Origin: Thermodesulfomicrobium sp. WS
GTDB lineage: Bacteria; Desulfobacterota; Desulfovibrionia; Desulfovibrionales; Desulfomicrobiaceae
Direction of reading: 5' to 3'
NCBI RefSeq assembly: GCF_027925145.1
Contig: NZ_AP027130.1
Location: forward strand, 1,240,001-1,304,000
Length of the DNA stretch: 64,000 bases
Shown here: positions 50,526 to 59,041 of the stretch, piece by piece
Layout: every line of letters starts with the position of its first letter
Position numbering within the stretch: position 1 is the stretch's first letter
Translations under genes and position numbers: made by a program
The notes under the pieces: generated by a model
Told to the model about the DNA's origin: nothing
What the model saw: the letters and a program-made list of their open reading frames with translations, nothing else
The model's database searches: none

Positions 50526-52334
50526 TTAGTCTTCGCTACGCAACGCCGCCACGGCCTCGCGCACGTGATGGGCGCTGGTGGCGGCTGGAAGCGGGGCGCC
50601 CAGGCGCACGGTGATGGTGCGGCGCCACTGCCACCGCCAGGGGCGACAGCGGGACCACAGGGATCCCCACAGGCCCATGAGGGCCACGGGCACGATGACG
50701 GCTTGGGTGCCGCGGCAGGCGAGCTCCAGGCCGCGCTGAAAGGGGGCGAGCTCCGGGGTGCGGGCAATGCCGCCTTCTGGAAAGATGGCCACCGCCCCAC
50801 CATCAAGCAGAGCCGTGCGCATGGCGCGGATGGCGCCGGCGGCCCGGCGGCTATCCACAGGGATGACGCCAAATGCCCGCAGTATCGGCCGCAGCAGGGG
50901 GTGCTCGGCATAGGCGCTATAGATGACGAAGCGTACCGGCCGGGGCAGCACCGCCAAGAGCACGGCCCAGTCGATCCAGCTCACGTGATTGGCGGCGACA
51001 AGTACGGGGCCGGTGGCGGGGAGGTGTGCAATTCCCTCACAGCGCAGGCGGTAGAAAAGCCCGAGGAGTGCGCGCAGGAAGAGCCTCGCGGTCTCGAAGC
51101 GCAAGGCCGCGAGGCTTGCGGCCGCCATGACGGCAAGGATCACTGCCAATACCAGGAGCATGGGTTTCGGCGGCATGTGCAGGGCCGCGGCCCCTATGGT
51201 GAGGACGAGAAAACCGAGCATGGCCGCGTTTTGAAGAAAATTGGCGGCCGCCAGGACGATGCCCAACTGGGAGGCTGGGGCGCGCAGCTGGATGAGGGTA
51301 TTGAGAGGCACGATGAAGAGGCCGGCACAGGTGCCGTACAGGACGAGCACAAGGCCCAAGACAGGGACAGCGGTGAGCCAGGGAAGGAGCCCCAGACATA
51401 CCGCCATGCCCAAGGCCCCTAAGGCGGCGAGCCCAAGTTCCAGACGCGTACGGCACACCCGCGCCGTAAGCGCGGAACCCAGCACGATGCCCACCCCGCC
51501 GATGGCCAAAAGCCCTTGCGCCACCACGGTGGAGGTGACGCCAGCGGCCTCCTTGAGGTGGGCGCCGAAGGCAGCGAAAAGCACCTGATTGACGGCCCAA
51601 AACAAGGCAAGGCCCGCCATGGGCCCCCACAGGGCAGGATGGCTGCGGACACCGCGCAGCACCTGAGCAAGCGCGGGTGTTTGCCCTGCGCCGGGGTTTT
51701 GGGTGGCAGGAAGGCGCGTGGCCAGGATCGTTTGGGCCACGGCCCCAGCCACAAGCAGGATTCCGGCAGGGCTGATGGCGGTGAGAATATGGCCCGCCTG
51801 CGTGGCGGTGCCGATCCATGCCTCAAAGAGCACGGAAAAGGCGACACTCCCCAAGAGGATGGCCACGATGGTCACGGCCTGCACCGCCGCATTGGCGGCA
51901 GTGAGATATTCTTCTGCGTACATCTCGCGGATGATTCCATATTTTGCTGGCGAATAGAATGCAGATTGCGTGGCCAAAACCAAGGTGAGGGCAAAAGCCA
52001 GGAAGAACATGCCGTTGCGGTAGCTCCACCAGATGGACATGGCTACGGGAATGGATGCGGCAATGGTGGCTTGAATCACCCGGTACTTGGGATACTTGTC
52101 CGCCATTCGTCCCGCTGGTACAAAAAAGACGATAAAAGGTACAAGGATACAGGCGTTGACCAGGGCGGTCAGCCCCATTTGCAAGGCGCCGCTGGTAGTC
52201 TTGAACACGGTGTTCTGAATGAGGATCTTGTGTCCCAAATCCAGCATGGCGTTGATGACCACCACCGCCAGGTAGGGGAAAAATCCTGGGGAGCGCCACA
52301 GGCGCAAGGGAGTGGGCGATTGCGGGGGATGCAT
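50526..52334 (-). CDS. MFS lysophospholipid transporter fused to 1-acyl-glycerol-3-phosphate acyltransferase
   Basis: 602 aa. Residues 1-~400 form an MFS transporter (LplT-like; 12 helices; PAGRMADKYPKYR loop); residues ~415-600 form a PlsC-type acyltransferase with NHVSWID (HX4D), VIPVDSRR and FPEGGI. The combination imports and re-acylates lysophospholipids on the cytoplasmic side, as in the LplT-Aas system but in a single chain; E. coli Aas additionally has an acyl-ACP synthetase domain, missing here. The start chosen (52334) has only a weak ribosome site. Confidence 0.9.
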   Translation of the reverse strand: MHPPQSPTPLRLWRSPGFFPYLAVVVINAMLDLGHKILIQNTVFKTTSGALQMGLTALVNACILVPFIVFFVPAGRMADKYPKYRVIQATIAASIPVAMSIWWSYRNGMFFLAFALTLVLATQSAFYSPAKYGIIREMYAEEYLTAANAAVQAVTIVAILLGSVAFSVLFEAWIGTATQAGHILTAISPAGILLVAGAVAQTILATRLPATQNPGAGQTPALAQVLRGVRSHPALWGPMAGLALFWAVNQVLFAAFGAHLKEAAGVTSTVVAQGLLAIGGVGIVLGSALTARVCRTRLELGLAALGALGMAVCLGLLPWLTAVPVLGLVLVLYGTCAGLFIVPLNTLIQLRAPASQLGIVLAAANFLQNAAMLGFLVLTIGAAALHMPPKPMLLVLAVILAVMAAASLAALRFETARLFLRALLGLFYRLRCEGIAHLPATGPVLVAANHVSWIDWAVLLAVLPRPVRFVIYSAYAEHPLLRPILRAFGVIPVDSRRAAGAIRAMRTALLDGGAVAIFPEGGIARTPELAPFQRGLELACRGTQAVIVPVALMGLWGSLWSRCRPWRWQWRRTITVRLGAPLPAATSAHHVREAVAALRSED

Positions 52335-52510
52335 GGATGCGCCTCTAGTGGAGCAGGGGGCCGAAGGCAAATCTCTTGGTGGTATCTTTTGGTGGGCGTT
52401 GAGCGTGCGCGTTTGGGTGCAGAGTTTTCCCGGTGCGCAGCATTGATGGGCGGGGCAGGCAACCACTAGCACCGTCAAAGGAGGTGCACAGCCCCACAGA
52501 TGGTTTTGGG

Positions 52511-52546
52511 AACATGCGGCCCTGGAGGCCCCAAGGGCCGCATGTT
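52511..52546 (-). terminator. Terminator hairpin downstream of feoB
   Basis: A perfect 13-bp inverted repeat, AACATGCGGCCCT (52511-52523) with its complement (52534-52546), loop 10 nt, 25 nt after the feoB stop. No strong U-run follows. The rest of the 237-nt gap to the next gene has no recognisable content. Confidence 0.7.
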
Positions 52547-52571
52547 TGCGCTGCTGGGCGCACGGCTTGGG

Positions 52572-54719
52572 TTATGCGAGCCTGCTTCCGAGTTGGTAGA
52601 TGAGGGCGGCGACGGTAAAGGCCAGGGTGGTGTTGAAGGCCACGGAAAAGGCGGCCCATCCCCAGCCGATCTCCCGGCCGATGACCGTGACCGTGACAAA
52701 GCACGGGGCATAGAGGAGCACAAAGGCCATGAGGCTCAGCGCCACCCAGCGGTTCCAGGTGGGGTCGGCGGCCAGACGCTCGGCCAGGGGGGCAGCGTCT
52801 TCGGGGTCTATTTCGCCGAGGGAGTAGGCGGTGCCCAGGGTGGCGACGATGACCTCCTTGGCGGCCACTCCGCCGATGAGGGCGATGTTGGTGCGCCAGT
52901 CAAATCCCGCCCAGCGGGAGATGGGTTCCAAGGCGGTGCCCAGGCGGCCGGCCAGGGAGTGGCGCAGGGCGTCTTGGCGTTCGGCGGCGTCGATGGCGGC
53001 CAGGGCGGCTTCTTGCGCTTCCGGGCTGTCCCAGGGGCGATCCATGGCCGCCTGCCGTTCGTCCTGCCAATGGGCCGTGCGGTCGGCCGGCAATCCCGGG
53101 AAGGTCATGGCCGCCCACACCAGGATGGAGATGGCGAGGATCACGGTGCCGGCCTTCTTGACGTACTGCCAGACCCGCTCCCAGGTGTGCATGAGCATGC
53201 CGCGCAGGGTAGGCATGCGGTACGGGGGCAGCTCCATGACAAAGGGGGTGGAAGTCCCGCGGATGATGGTGGAGCGCAGGAGCCGGGCGGCCAGCAGGGC
53301 CATGGCCCAGGCCGCAAGGGTGATCCAAAAGAGCACCGTGCCGCCCGATCCAGGAAAGAAGGCCGCGGCCAGGAGGAGAAAGACCGGCACCTTGGCCCCG
53401 CAGGCAAAGAAGGGGGCGGTGAGCACGGTGGCGATCTTTTCTTTGGGGCTGCGCAGGGTGCGGGCGGCCATGACCCCAGGCACGGCGCAGCCGCCGGGGA
53501 TGCCGCCGGAGACGATAAACGGCACCACCGAGCAGCCGTGCAGGCCAAAGGTGCGGAATACGCGGTCGAGCATGTAGGCCATGCGGGCCATGTAGCCGCT
53601 GTCCTCGAGGAAGGCGAGGAAGAAGAACATGATGAGGATGAGGGGCACGAAGCTCAGCACCCCGCCTGCGCCGTCGATGACGCCCGAGACCACGAGGGAT
53701 GCCAGCAGGCCCTCGGGGAGGATCTGGCGGAAGGTGTCTCCAAGCCAGCCAAAGAGCGCCTCCATCCAGCCCATGGGGACTTCCCCCAGGGTGAAGGTGG
53801 CGTGGAACATGGCATAAATGATGGCCAGCATGATGGCCGGGCCGGTGAACTTGCCGGTGAGCACCTTGTCCAACTTGTCCGAGAAGTCGTAGCGGCTCTC
53901 TACCGGCCAGGTGAGGATATCGCGCAGGGCCGAGGCGATGTAGCCGTAGCGGTAGTCGGCCACCAAGGCTTCGGGGTCCGTGCCCAGGGTCTTTTGCGTG
54001 TGCTCCGTGAGTGTCGCCACCATCTGGGTGAGCTGGGCGTGCAGATCCGGGTGCTTGGCGCCCAAGGACAGGATGTGGGCGTCGTTTTCCAGGTATTTGA
54101 TGGCGAGCCAGCGCGGCGGGATGCGCTGCTCGCCAAGGCCGGAAGCCGCGATGCGCGCTTCCATGTGCCGCAAGGTTTCGTCGAGGTCCGGGCCGTAGGA
54201 GATGAAAAGCGGGGCAGGCGTGGGGGGATGGGCGAGGTTTTCGCGCAGTGTGGCCAGGAGTTCTTCCTTGCCTTCGCCGCGCCGCGCGCTCATGCCCACC
54301 ACCGGCACCCCCAGGGTGCGCGACAGGGCCGGGATGTCGATGCCAATGCCCTTGGCGCGCACCTCGTCCATCATGTTGAGGACGAGCACCACGGGCATGG
54401 CCATCTCCATGACCTGGGTCACCAGGTAGAGGGAGCGCTCCAAGTTGGTGGCATCCACCACGATGACCACCAGATCCGGCCGCTCGTCCACGAGAAAGTT
54501 GCGCGCTACTAACTCGTCGGCGGTGTAGGCGGTGAGGGAATAGGTGCCGGGAAGATCCACCACGGCCACGTCGGTGTCCCCGAGGCGCAGCACGCCTTCG
54601 TGTTTTTCCACGGTAATGCCCGGGTAGTTACCGACGTGCTGCCGCGAGCCGGTGAGCAGGTTGAAGAGCGTGGATTTCCCAGAATTGGGGTTGCCCATGA
54701 GGGCGATGGTTGCGTTCAT
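52572..54719 (-). CDS. feoB: Ferrous iron transport protein B
   Basis: 715 aa. The N-terminal GTPase domain (1-~165) has G1 GNPNSGKST, YPGITVEKHEG, G3 DLPGTYSL, G4 NMMDE, then a helical regulatory segment. The membrane part has the Gate motifs with GCAVPGVMAARTL and FACGAKVPVFLLLAAAFF (Cys residues in the pore region) and a second Gate (KEVIVATLGTAYSLGE). It moves Fe2+ across the inner membrane. It overlaps feoA by 4 nt. Confidence 0.97.
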   Translation of the reverse strand: MNATIALMGNPNSGKSTLFNLLTGSRQHVGNYPGITVEKHEGVLRLGDTDVAVVDLPGTYSLTAYTADELVARNFLVDERPDLVVIVVDATNLERSLYLVTQVMEMAMPVVLVLNMMDEVRAKGIGIDIPALSRTLGVPVVGMSARRGEGKEELLATLRENLAHPPTPAPLFISYGPDLDETLRHMEARIAASGLGEQRIPPRWLAIKYLENDAHILSLGAKHPDLHAQLTQMVATLTEHTQKTLGTDPEALVADYRYGYIASALRDILTWPVESRYDFSDKLDKVLTGKFTGPAIMLAIIYAMFHATFTLGEVPMGWMEALFGWLGDTFRQILPEGLLASLVVSGVIDGAGGVLSFVPLILIMFFFLAFLEDSGYMARMAYMLDRVFRTFGLHGCSVVPFIVSGGIPGGCAVPGVMAARTLRSPKEKIATVLTAPFFACGAKVPVFLLLAAAFFPGSGGTVLFWITLAAWAMALLAARLLRSTIIRGTSTPFVMELPPYRMPTLRGMLMHTWERVWQYVKKAGTVILAISILVWAAMTFPGLPADRTAHWQDERQAAMDRPWDSPEAQEAALAAIDAAERQDALRHSLAGRLGTALEPISRWAGFDWRTNIALIGGVAAKEVIVATLGTAYSLGEIDPEDAAPLAERLAADPTWNRWVALSLMAFVLLYAPCFVTVTVIGREIGWGWAAFSVAFNTTLAFTVAALIYQLGSRLA

Positions 54720-54964
54720 GCCGGGGATTCCTCCAAGGTCTTCACCAAGATGTGGTCTGCCTCATTGTTGCGAAGGGTGAGCGTTGCGCCGCGAAGCCGC
54801 AGGGCCACAGGGTCCTCGAGCGGGGCGCGGCCGATGACGCAGATCTCGGTGCCCGGGACGAGGCCCATGTCCCGGATGCGCCGGCCAAGCTCACCTTCGG
54901 CGCAGACGCGCTCGATGATCGCTTTTTGGTTGACGCGCAAGTGGCGCAAGCCCATGCTGCTCAT
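54716..54964 (-). CDS. feoA: Ferrous iron transport protein A
   Basis: 82 aa, single FeoA (SH3-like) domain: MGLRHLRVNQKAIIERV, GELGRRIRDMGLVPGTEICVIGRAPLEDPVALRLRGATLTLRN. GGAGG precedes the ATG at 54964. FeoA is needed for FeoB activity; here it is the middle gene of the feo operon, overlapping both neighbours by 4 nt. Confidence 0.95.
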   Translation of the reverse strand: MSSMGLRHLRVNQKAIIERVCAEGELGRRIRDMGLVPGTEICVIGRAPLEDPVALRLRGATLTLRNNEADHILVKTLEESPA

Positions 54965-55155
54965 CGGTGGTCCTCCAGAGCGTTGAGGCTGGATGGTGTC
55001 TTTGGGGTGGCGCAGCAGCACGAGCCCTGGGCGCATGCCGAGGACGTGGAGGAGGCGCACGACGCGCAGCCGGTATGCCGCCGGGTGAAGGCGCGTACGA
55101 CGGCACCCGCAGCGAGGATAACGATGAGCATCACTCCAATAAGTTGCCAATCCAT
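54961..55155 (-). CDS. Small Cys-rich membrane protein of the feo operon (FeoB-associated type)
   Basis: 64 aa with GGAGG 8-9 nt before the ATG. One N-terminal membrane helix (WQLIGVMLIVILAAGAVV) and a Cys-rich tail (Cys 30, 33, 41, 46, 47, 48) that could bind metal. This matches the small FeoB-associated Cys-rich membrane proteins seen near feo genes in other bacteria. It is the first gene of the operon and overlaps feoA by 4 nt. Confidence 0.82.
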   Translation of the reverse strand: MDWQLIGVMLIVILAAGAVVRAFTRRHTGCASCASSTSSACAQGSCCCATPKTPSSLNALEDHR

Positions 55156-55171
55156 GAAAACTACCTCCGTG

Positions 55172-55188
55172 GTCATGTTTTGTATGAC
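55172..55188 (-). promoter_or_regulatory. Candidate operator (inverted repeat) in the feo leader
   Basis: GTCAT (55172-55176) and ATGAC (55184-55188) form a perfect 5-7-5 palindrome lying just after the -10 of the predicted feo promoter, where the transcription start would be. It does not match a classic Fur box, so the regulator is unknown. Confidence 0.5.
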
Positions 55189-55192
55189 TAAC

Positions 55193-55221
55193 TTTCTATG
55201 GAGTTGGTCTTGCTTCGTCAA
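55193..55221 (-). promoter_or_regulatory. Predicted sigma-70 promoter of the feo operon
   Basis: On the minus strand TTGACG (55216-55221), a 17-nt spacer and TAGAAA (55193-55198), about 38 nt ahead of the small Cys-rich ORF start. The surrounding ~60 nt are AT-rich compared with the window. Confidence 0.6.
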
Positions 55222-56346
55222 GAAATAAAATTAGCCAAAACAAATTTTTCTTCTCCCCCCCCAGGGTGGAGCGGTCTGCTGCGGGCGCGGCGGCTATGGA
55301 CCGGTGATGCGTGGATGGAGGACGCAGCCCTGGCCGCTCGTGACGGCCAGGTGGTGGCCGTGGGGCCGTGGCGGCACTTGCGAAATGGCTACGGCCCGGC
55401 AGCGTGGGATGTGGACGGCGTGGTGGTCCCAGGGGTGGTCAATGCCCATATGCACGGGGAGCTTTCGGCCTTGGCGGGCCGGGTGCCTCTGGACCGCGGC
55501 TTTACGGCGTGGGCCACGGCCGTGGCGCGGCCGGATTTCTGGGACGAAGCGCGCGTGCGCACGGCCGTGAGTGCCATGGATCTTGCCGGACACCGCTTGG
55601 TGCTCGACGTGGCCACGCGCATGGTGCGGCCCATGGCGGCCGTGTGGGAAACCGCCGGTGTTTGGGAGTATGGGCTGTTGTGCGAAAGTTTGACATCCCG
55701 AATTCCCCGCACCTGGGTGCCGGCCGTGGAACTTGCTCATGGATGGGTGGCCCCGGCGGCCCATAGCGTCTATGCCACGGCGCCCATCGTCCTTGCCGGG
55801 GCCAAGGCATGGTGCCGGGCCCATGGCCGACTGTTTTCCCTGCACGCGGCCGAACGCGAGGATGAGCTCGGTCTGGCGCGCGAGCGCTTTGGCCTTGGTC
55901 CGGATGGCGTCTTGGCGCGTGCGTCCTCGGTGGTGGCCGCCTTGGATGCCCTGGGAGTGCTCGATGCGGGCACGCTGCTCGTGCACGGCGTGCATCTCGG
56001 GGAGGCGGACGTGGCCTTGCTCGCCCGGCGTCGGACTGTGGTGTGCCTGTGCCCGCGCTCCAATGCGGCCTTGGGGGTGGGACAGGCCCCTTGGCGGCTT
56101 TTGCGGCGCTCCGGCTTGCCTGTGGTGCTCGGGACCGATTCCCTTGCCTCTGCCCCGGACCTCGATGTGTGGCAGGAGGCGGCCTTCCTCAAGGAGCACC
56201 TTGCCCCGGAGCTCTGCTTGGCGGAGGCGCTCGCCCTGGTCACCGGCCAGGCCTTGGGCATGGGACGCTTGGCCCCTGGCGTCCCTGCTGCAGTGGCCGT
56301 GGTGCCGCCGTGGTTTGCGGCGCTTTTCAACCGAGGAAGTTTTTGA
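55198..56346 (+). CDS. Amidohydrolase/deaminase-like metalloenzyme
   Basis: Up to 382 aa; the start is doubtful. The ATG at 55198 has no ribosome site and coincides with the feo -10, so translation may start at a downstream TTG/CTG near 55260-55300. Metal-site motifs of the chlorohydrolase/deaminase clade: NAHMHGE (HxH, about 82-88), SLHAAERED, VHGVHLGE, and GTDSLASAPD. Similar enzymes deaminate guanine, cytosine or thioadenosine compounds; the substrate cannot be set from sequence. Its last 20 nt overlap the convergent MarC-family gene. Confidence 0.8.
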   Translation: MELVLLRQEIKLAKTNFSSPPPGWSGLLRARRLWTGDAWMEDAALAARDGQVVAVGPWRHLRNGYGPAAWDVDGVVVPGVVNAHMHGELSALAGRVPLDRGFTAWATAVARPDFWDEARVRTAVSAMDLAGHRLVLDVATRMVRPMAAVWETAGVWEYGLLCESLTSRIPRTWVPAVELAHGWVAPAAHSVYATAPIVLAGAKAWCRAHGRLFSLHAAEREDELGLARERFGLGPDGVLARASSVVAALDALGVLDAGTLLVHGVHLGEADVALLARRRTVVCLCPRSNAALGVGQAPWRLLRRSGLPVVLGTDSLASAPDLDVWQEAAFLKEHLAPELCLAEALALVTGQALGMGRLAPGVPAAVAVVPPWFAALFNRGSF

Positions 56347-56920
56347 CGCCGGTGAAGACGATTTGCGCGGCCATGGCGGCGAGCACCAGGCCGGTGATCT
56401 TGGTCATGATGGAAAGGCCCATGGGGCCGAGCACCCGGGCGATGAAGCGGGCGGAGGCGAGGATGATGCCCACCCCGGCGCAGGCGGAAAGCAGGGCCGC
56501 GGCGCCGGTGAGGCGCTGGACGGCCCCGGAGAGTTCGGCCCCAAGCACGAGCAGGGTGCCGATGGTGGCCGGCCCCACGGTGATGGGGATGGCCAGGGGC
56601 ACGACCGCGATGTCGCTTTTCTCCGTGTTTTGGGCGCTGGAGCGGGCTTGGGTCACCAGGGAGACGCTGGAGAGAAAAAGCAGGCTCCCGGCGCCGATGC
56701 GAAAGCCATCCAGGGTGATGCCCAGGGTGCTGAAAATCGGATTCCCTGCCCAGTAGAGCACCGTGCCGATGATGGCCACGGCCAGGGTGGTGCGCAGCGC
56801 CACCCGGCGCTGGCAGGTCTGGTCCATGCCTTCGGTAAGCGACAGAAAGACGCTCAGCACGAAAAACGGGGTGAGCAAAAAGAAGAGCTGCATGGTGAGG
56901 TTGATGTAGAGGTTGAGCAT
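56327..56920 (-). CDS. MarC-family integral membrane protein
   Basis: 197 aa from the ATG at 56920, 9 nt after ftsY. Six hydrophobic helices with MarC-type segments: FFLLTPFFVLSVFLSLTEG near 15, GITLDGFRIGAGSLLF, VVPLAIPITVGPATIGTLLVLG, MTKITGLVLAAMAAQIVFTG. The family's function is still unclear; the E. coli mar link has not held up. Probably co-transcribed with ftsY. Confidence 0.9.
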   Translation of the reverse strand: MLNLYINLTMQLFFLLTPFFVLSVFLSLTEGMDQTCQRRVALRTTLAVAIIGTVLYWAGNPIFSTLGITLDGFRIGAGSLLFLSSVSLVTQARSSAQNTEKSDIAVVPLAIPITVGPATIGTLLVLGAELSGAVQRLTGAAALLSACAGVGIILASARFIARVLGPMGLSIMTKITGLVLAAMAAQIVFTGVKNFLG

Positions 56921-56929
56921 TGGCAAGCC

Positions 56930-58567
56930 TTATTGTTCTCCCAGAAGCGCCGCGGCGAACTCTTCCGCCAGGAAGGGGCGCAGGTCTTCCATCTTCTCGC
57001 CCAGGCCCACGAAGCTGATGGGGATGCCGAACTCCAGGGCCACGCCCACGATGACGCCGCCCTTGGCCGTGCCGTCGAGCTTGGTGAGGATGATCTCCGT
57101 CACCGGCGCGGCCTGGGAGAAGAGCCGGGCCTGGGACAGGGCGTTTTGTCCGGTGGTGGCGTCGAGGACCAGGGCGGTGCGGTGGGGCGCGCCGGGGAGT
57201 TTTTTGCCCAGCACGCGGGCGATCTTGGCCAGCTCTTCCATGAGATTGTGCTTGGTCTGCAGCCGGCCGGCGGTATCCACCAGCACCAAGTCGTAGCCTT
57301 CGGCCTGCGCCCGCTCCACGGCCTCGAAGGCCACGGCCGCAGGGTCGGCGCCGTGCTGCTTGGCATGGAACCCGGCGCCCACGCGCCGGGCCCAGACCTC
57401 CAACTGCTCGATGGCCGCGGCCCGGAAGGTGTCGCCCGCAGCCACCAGTACGCGCCGGCCCTGCATCTGGGCGCGGTGCGCCAGCTTGGCGATGGTGGTG
57501 GTCTTGCCGGCACCGTTGACGCCCACCAAGAGCACCACTTCCGGGCGTGCCTCCACAGGGGCGGGGACAGGCGGGAAGACCGCACGGATCTCTTCCTTCA
57601 AGAGCGACTTGAAGTTTTCCGGCGCAGCCCCGCCTTCCTGGCGCACGCGTTTTTTGAGCCGATCCAGGAGCTTGGTGGTGGCGGTCACCCCCACGTCCGC
57701 TACCAAGAGGATTTCTTCCAATTCCTCCCAAAAGGCGGCGTCGTAGCCGCTGGTGCGGGCAAGGAGGTTTTCGATGCGGGCGGTGAGCTGGCTGCGGGTC
57801 TTGGCCAGGCTCTGGGAGAGCTTGAGGAGCAGGCGGCTGCGCTCGTCTTCTTCGTCCTCCAAATCCAGGGCCAGGGCCAGGCGGTACTGGAGCTCCGAGC
57901 GGAAGTCCCCCACGGCCTCGTAGCCCATGTCCGAAAGCCAGGTGTCGAAGCGGTGGATGAAGTCCTCGGCCTCGCCTTCCGGGGCGTCGAGCTGGGAGAA
58001 GAGAAAGCGCAGGCGTGCCCAGAGTTCCGGGCCACGCGCCGTGACCCCGGCCAGGATATGCTCCATCCAAACCGAGAGCCGGGGTTCGGCGTCCCGCAGG
58101 GCGCGGGTGAGCTCCGCTTGCCAGGCCGGGATGGTGGGCTTTTCCTGAAAATCCCGCGCAGGAGCTGCGTCCGGGGCCTTGGGGGCGGCTGGCGCGGCCG
58201 TGTCCCGGGAAGGGGCGTCTTGGGGCGTCTGCCCCCACAGGCGCTGCCACAGCGAGGGCCGGGGGGTGGTGGCCGCTGGCGCCTTGGGCTTGGAAGCCGC
58301 CTCGGGGGCGGGCTGCGGCGCGGCAGGCGCGTCGGCCGCAATCGGGGCTTCGGGCGTGTCCCGCTTGCTCGGTGCGGCAGAGGGTTGGTGCTCCTGAGCG
58401 GGCCTTGGCGGTGCGGCGGGTCCTGGCGTTGGTGCCGGGTGGGTGGCCGCCTCAGCGGCAGGATGCGTCGGTTCTGGCTGCGGCGCGGGAGTTTGCGGAG
58501 CAGAAGGTGTGGGCGATGCGCTTTCGCCTCCACCCCAGAGTTTTTTGATGCGCGAGAAAAAGCCCAT
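56930..58567 (-). CDS. ftsY: Signal recognition particle receptor FtsY
   Basis: 545 aa. A long low-complexity Ala/Pro-rich region (about 14-150) follows the N-terminal GFFSRIKKLWGG, replacing the acidic domain of other FtsY proteins. The NG domain (about 240-545) has GVNGAGKTTTIAKLA (G1), DTFRAAAIEQL, DTAGRLQTK (G3), TKLDGTAKGG (G4) and FVGLGEKMEDL. It docks ribosome-SRP complexes at the inner membrane. ftsY comes first, followed by the MarC-family gene. Confidence 0.97.
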   Translation of the reverse strand: MGFFSRIKKLWGGGESASPTPSAPQTPAPQPEPTHPAAEAATHPAPTPGPAAPPRPAQEHQPSAAPSKRDTPEAPIAADAPAAPQPAPEAASKPKAPAATTPRPSLWQRLWGQTPQDAPSRDTAAPAAPKAPDAAPARDFQEKPTIPAWQAELTRALRDAEPRLSVWMEHILAGVTARGPELWARLRFLFSQLDAPEGEAEDFIHRFDTWLSDMGYEAVGDFRSELQYRLALALDLEDEEDERSRLLLKLSQSLAKTRSQLTARIENLLARTSGYDAAFWEELEEILLVADVGVTATTKLLDRLKKRVRQEGGAAPENFKSLLKEEIRAVFPPVPAPVEARPEVVLLVGVNGAGKTTTIAKLAHRAQMQGRRVLVAAGDTFRAAAIEQLEVWARRVGAGFHAKQHGADPAAVAFEAVERAQAEGYDLVLVDTAGRLQTKHNLMEELAKIARVLGKKLPGAPHRTALVLDATTGQNALSQARLFSQAAPVTEIILTKLDGTAKGGVIVGVALEFGIPISFVGLGEKMEDLRPFLAEEFAAALLGEQ

Positions 58568-59041
58568 GGCAACTTCCTTGAGAGCTGGAATGAAAAACCT
58601 TCACGCGGCGCGTGCGTTGCCGCCGTCTCGGCCGTCTATGGTGCCTCAGGGCCCGCGCGATGTCCAGCCGGCGGCAGGACGAAGCGGCCAGGGGGCGTCT
58701 GGGCCACGGAAGGGTCCGTCGCCTGCGCGTCGCACTTGTGGAGCCGTGGGCATGCTCGATTCCCGCGATGCCCTGCGTGGGCCGTATGCCCTGCTGCATT
58801 GGCGGTGCCTGCGGCGGCGCATTTCCTCAGGAACCAGCACGAGGATCGTCCGGTAACATCAAGATCGCCCCGCGTGTTGTCATGGCGGAACCGCCGGGGT
58901 AGGCAGCGACTGCACCCGGAACTCCGGCGCAGTGGTTCCTGGGTCGGGCTCCGAGACCCAAAAGACGTGAAGAGCCGTCCGGCGTCCCTAGGAGAAAACC
59001 CGTTTTTGATGCTCATGGCCAGACAAGGGGAGGAGGGCATC
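58568..59041. other. 474-nt gap with a hairpin-dense segment (58884-58983) before the PflX-like gene
   Basis: No convincing gene: open frames on both strands are Arg/Pro/Cys-rich and lack starts with ribosome sites. The last 100 nt contain five consecutive short perfect hairpins: GGCG-GAAC-CGCC (58884-58895), GCAG-CGA-CTGC (58903-58913), CCGG-AACT-CCGG (58916-58927), GGGTC/GACCC (58941-58959), GCC-GTCC-GGC (58974-58983). This could be a structured leader RNA of the downstream gene; it also partly reflects high GC. Confidence 0.4.

Noticed and set aside
58600-58990. A cobalamin riboswitch before the PflX-like gene (GCAGTGG with CTCCGAGACCC looked similar)
   Set aside because: The core boxes (GGGAA...TGAAAATC, CCGCAACTG, CACTG-GGGAAGG) are missing or out of order, unlike the convincing element at 14990-15148.
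55733-59041. A very long open frame running into the PflX-like gene from the plus strand
   Set aside because: Upstream of 59042 it runs antisense to ftsY and the MarC-family gene and is Gly/Arg-rich low-complexity sequence; codon use and domains support the minus-strand genes.
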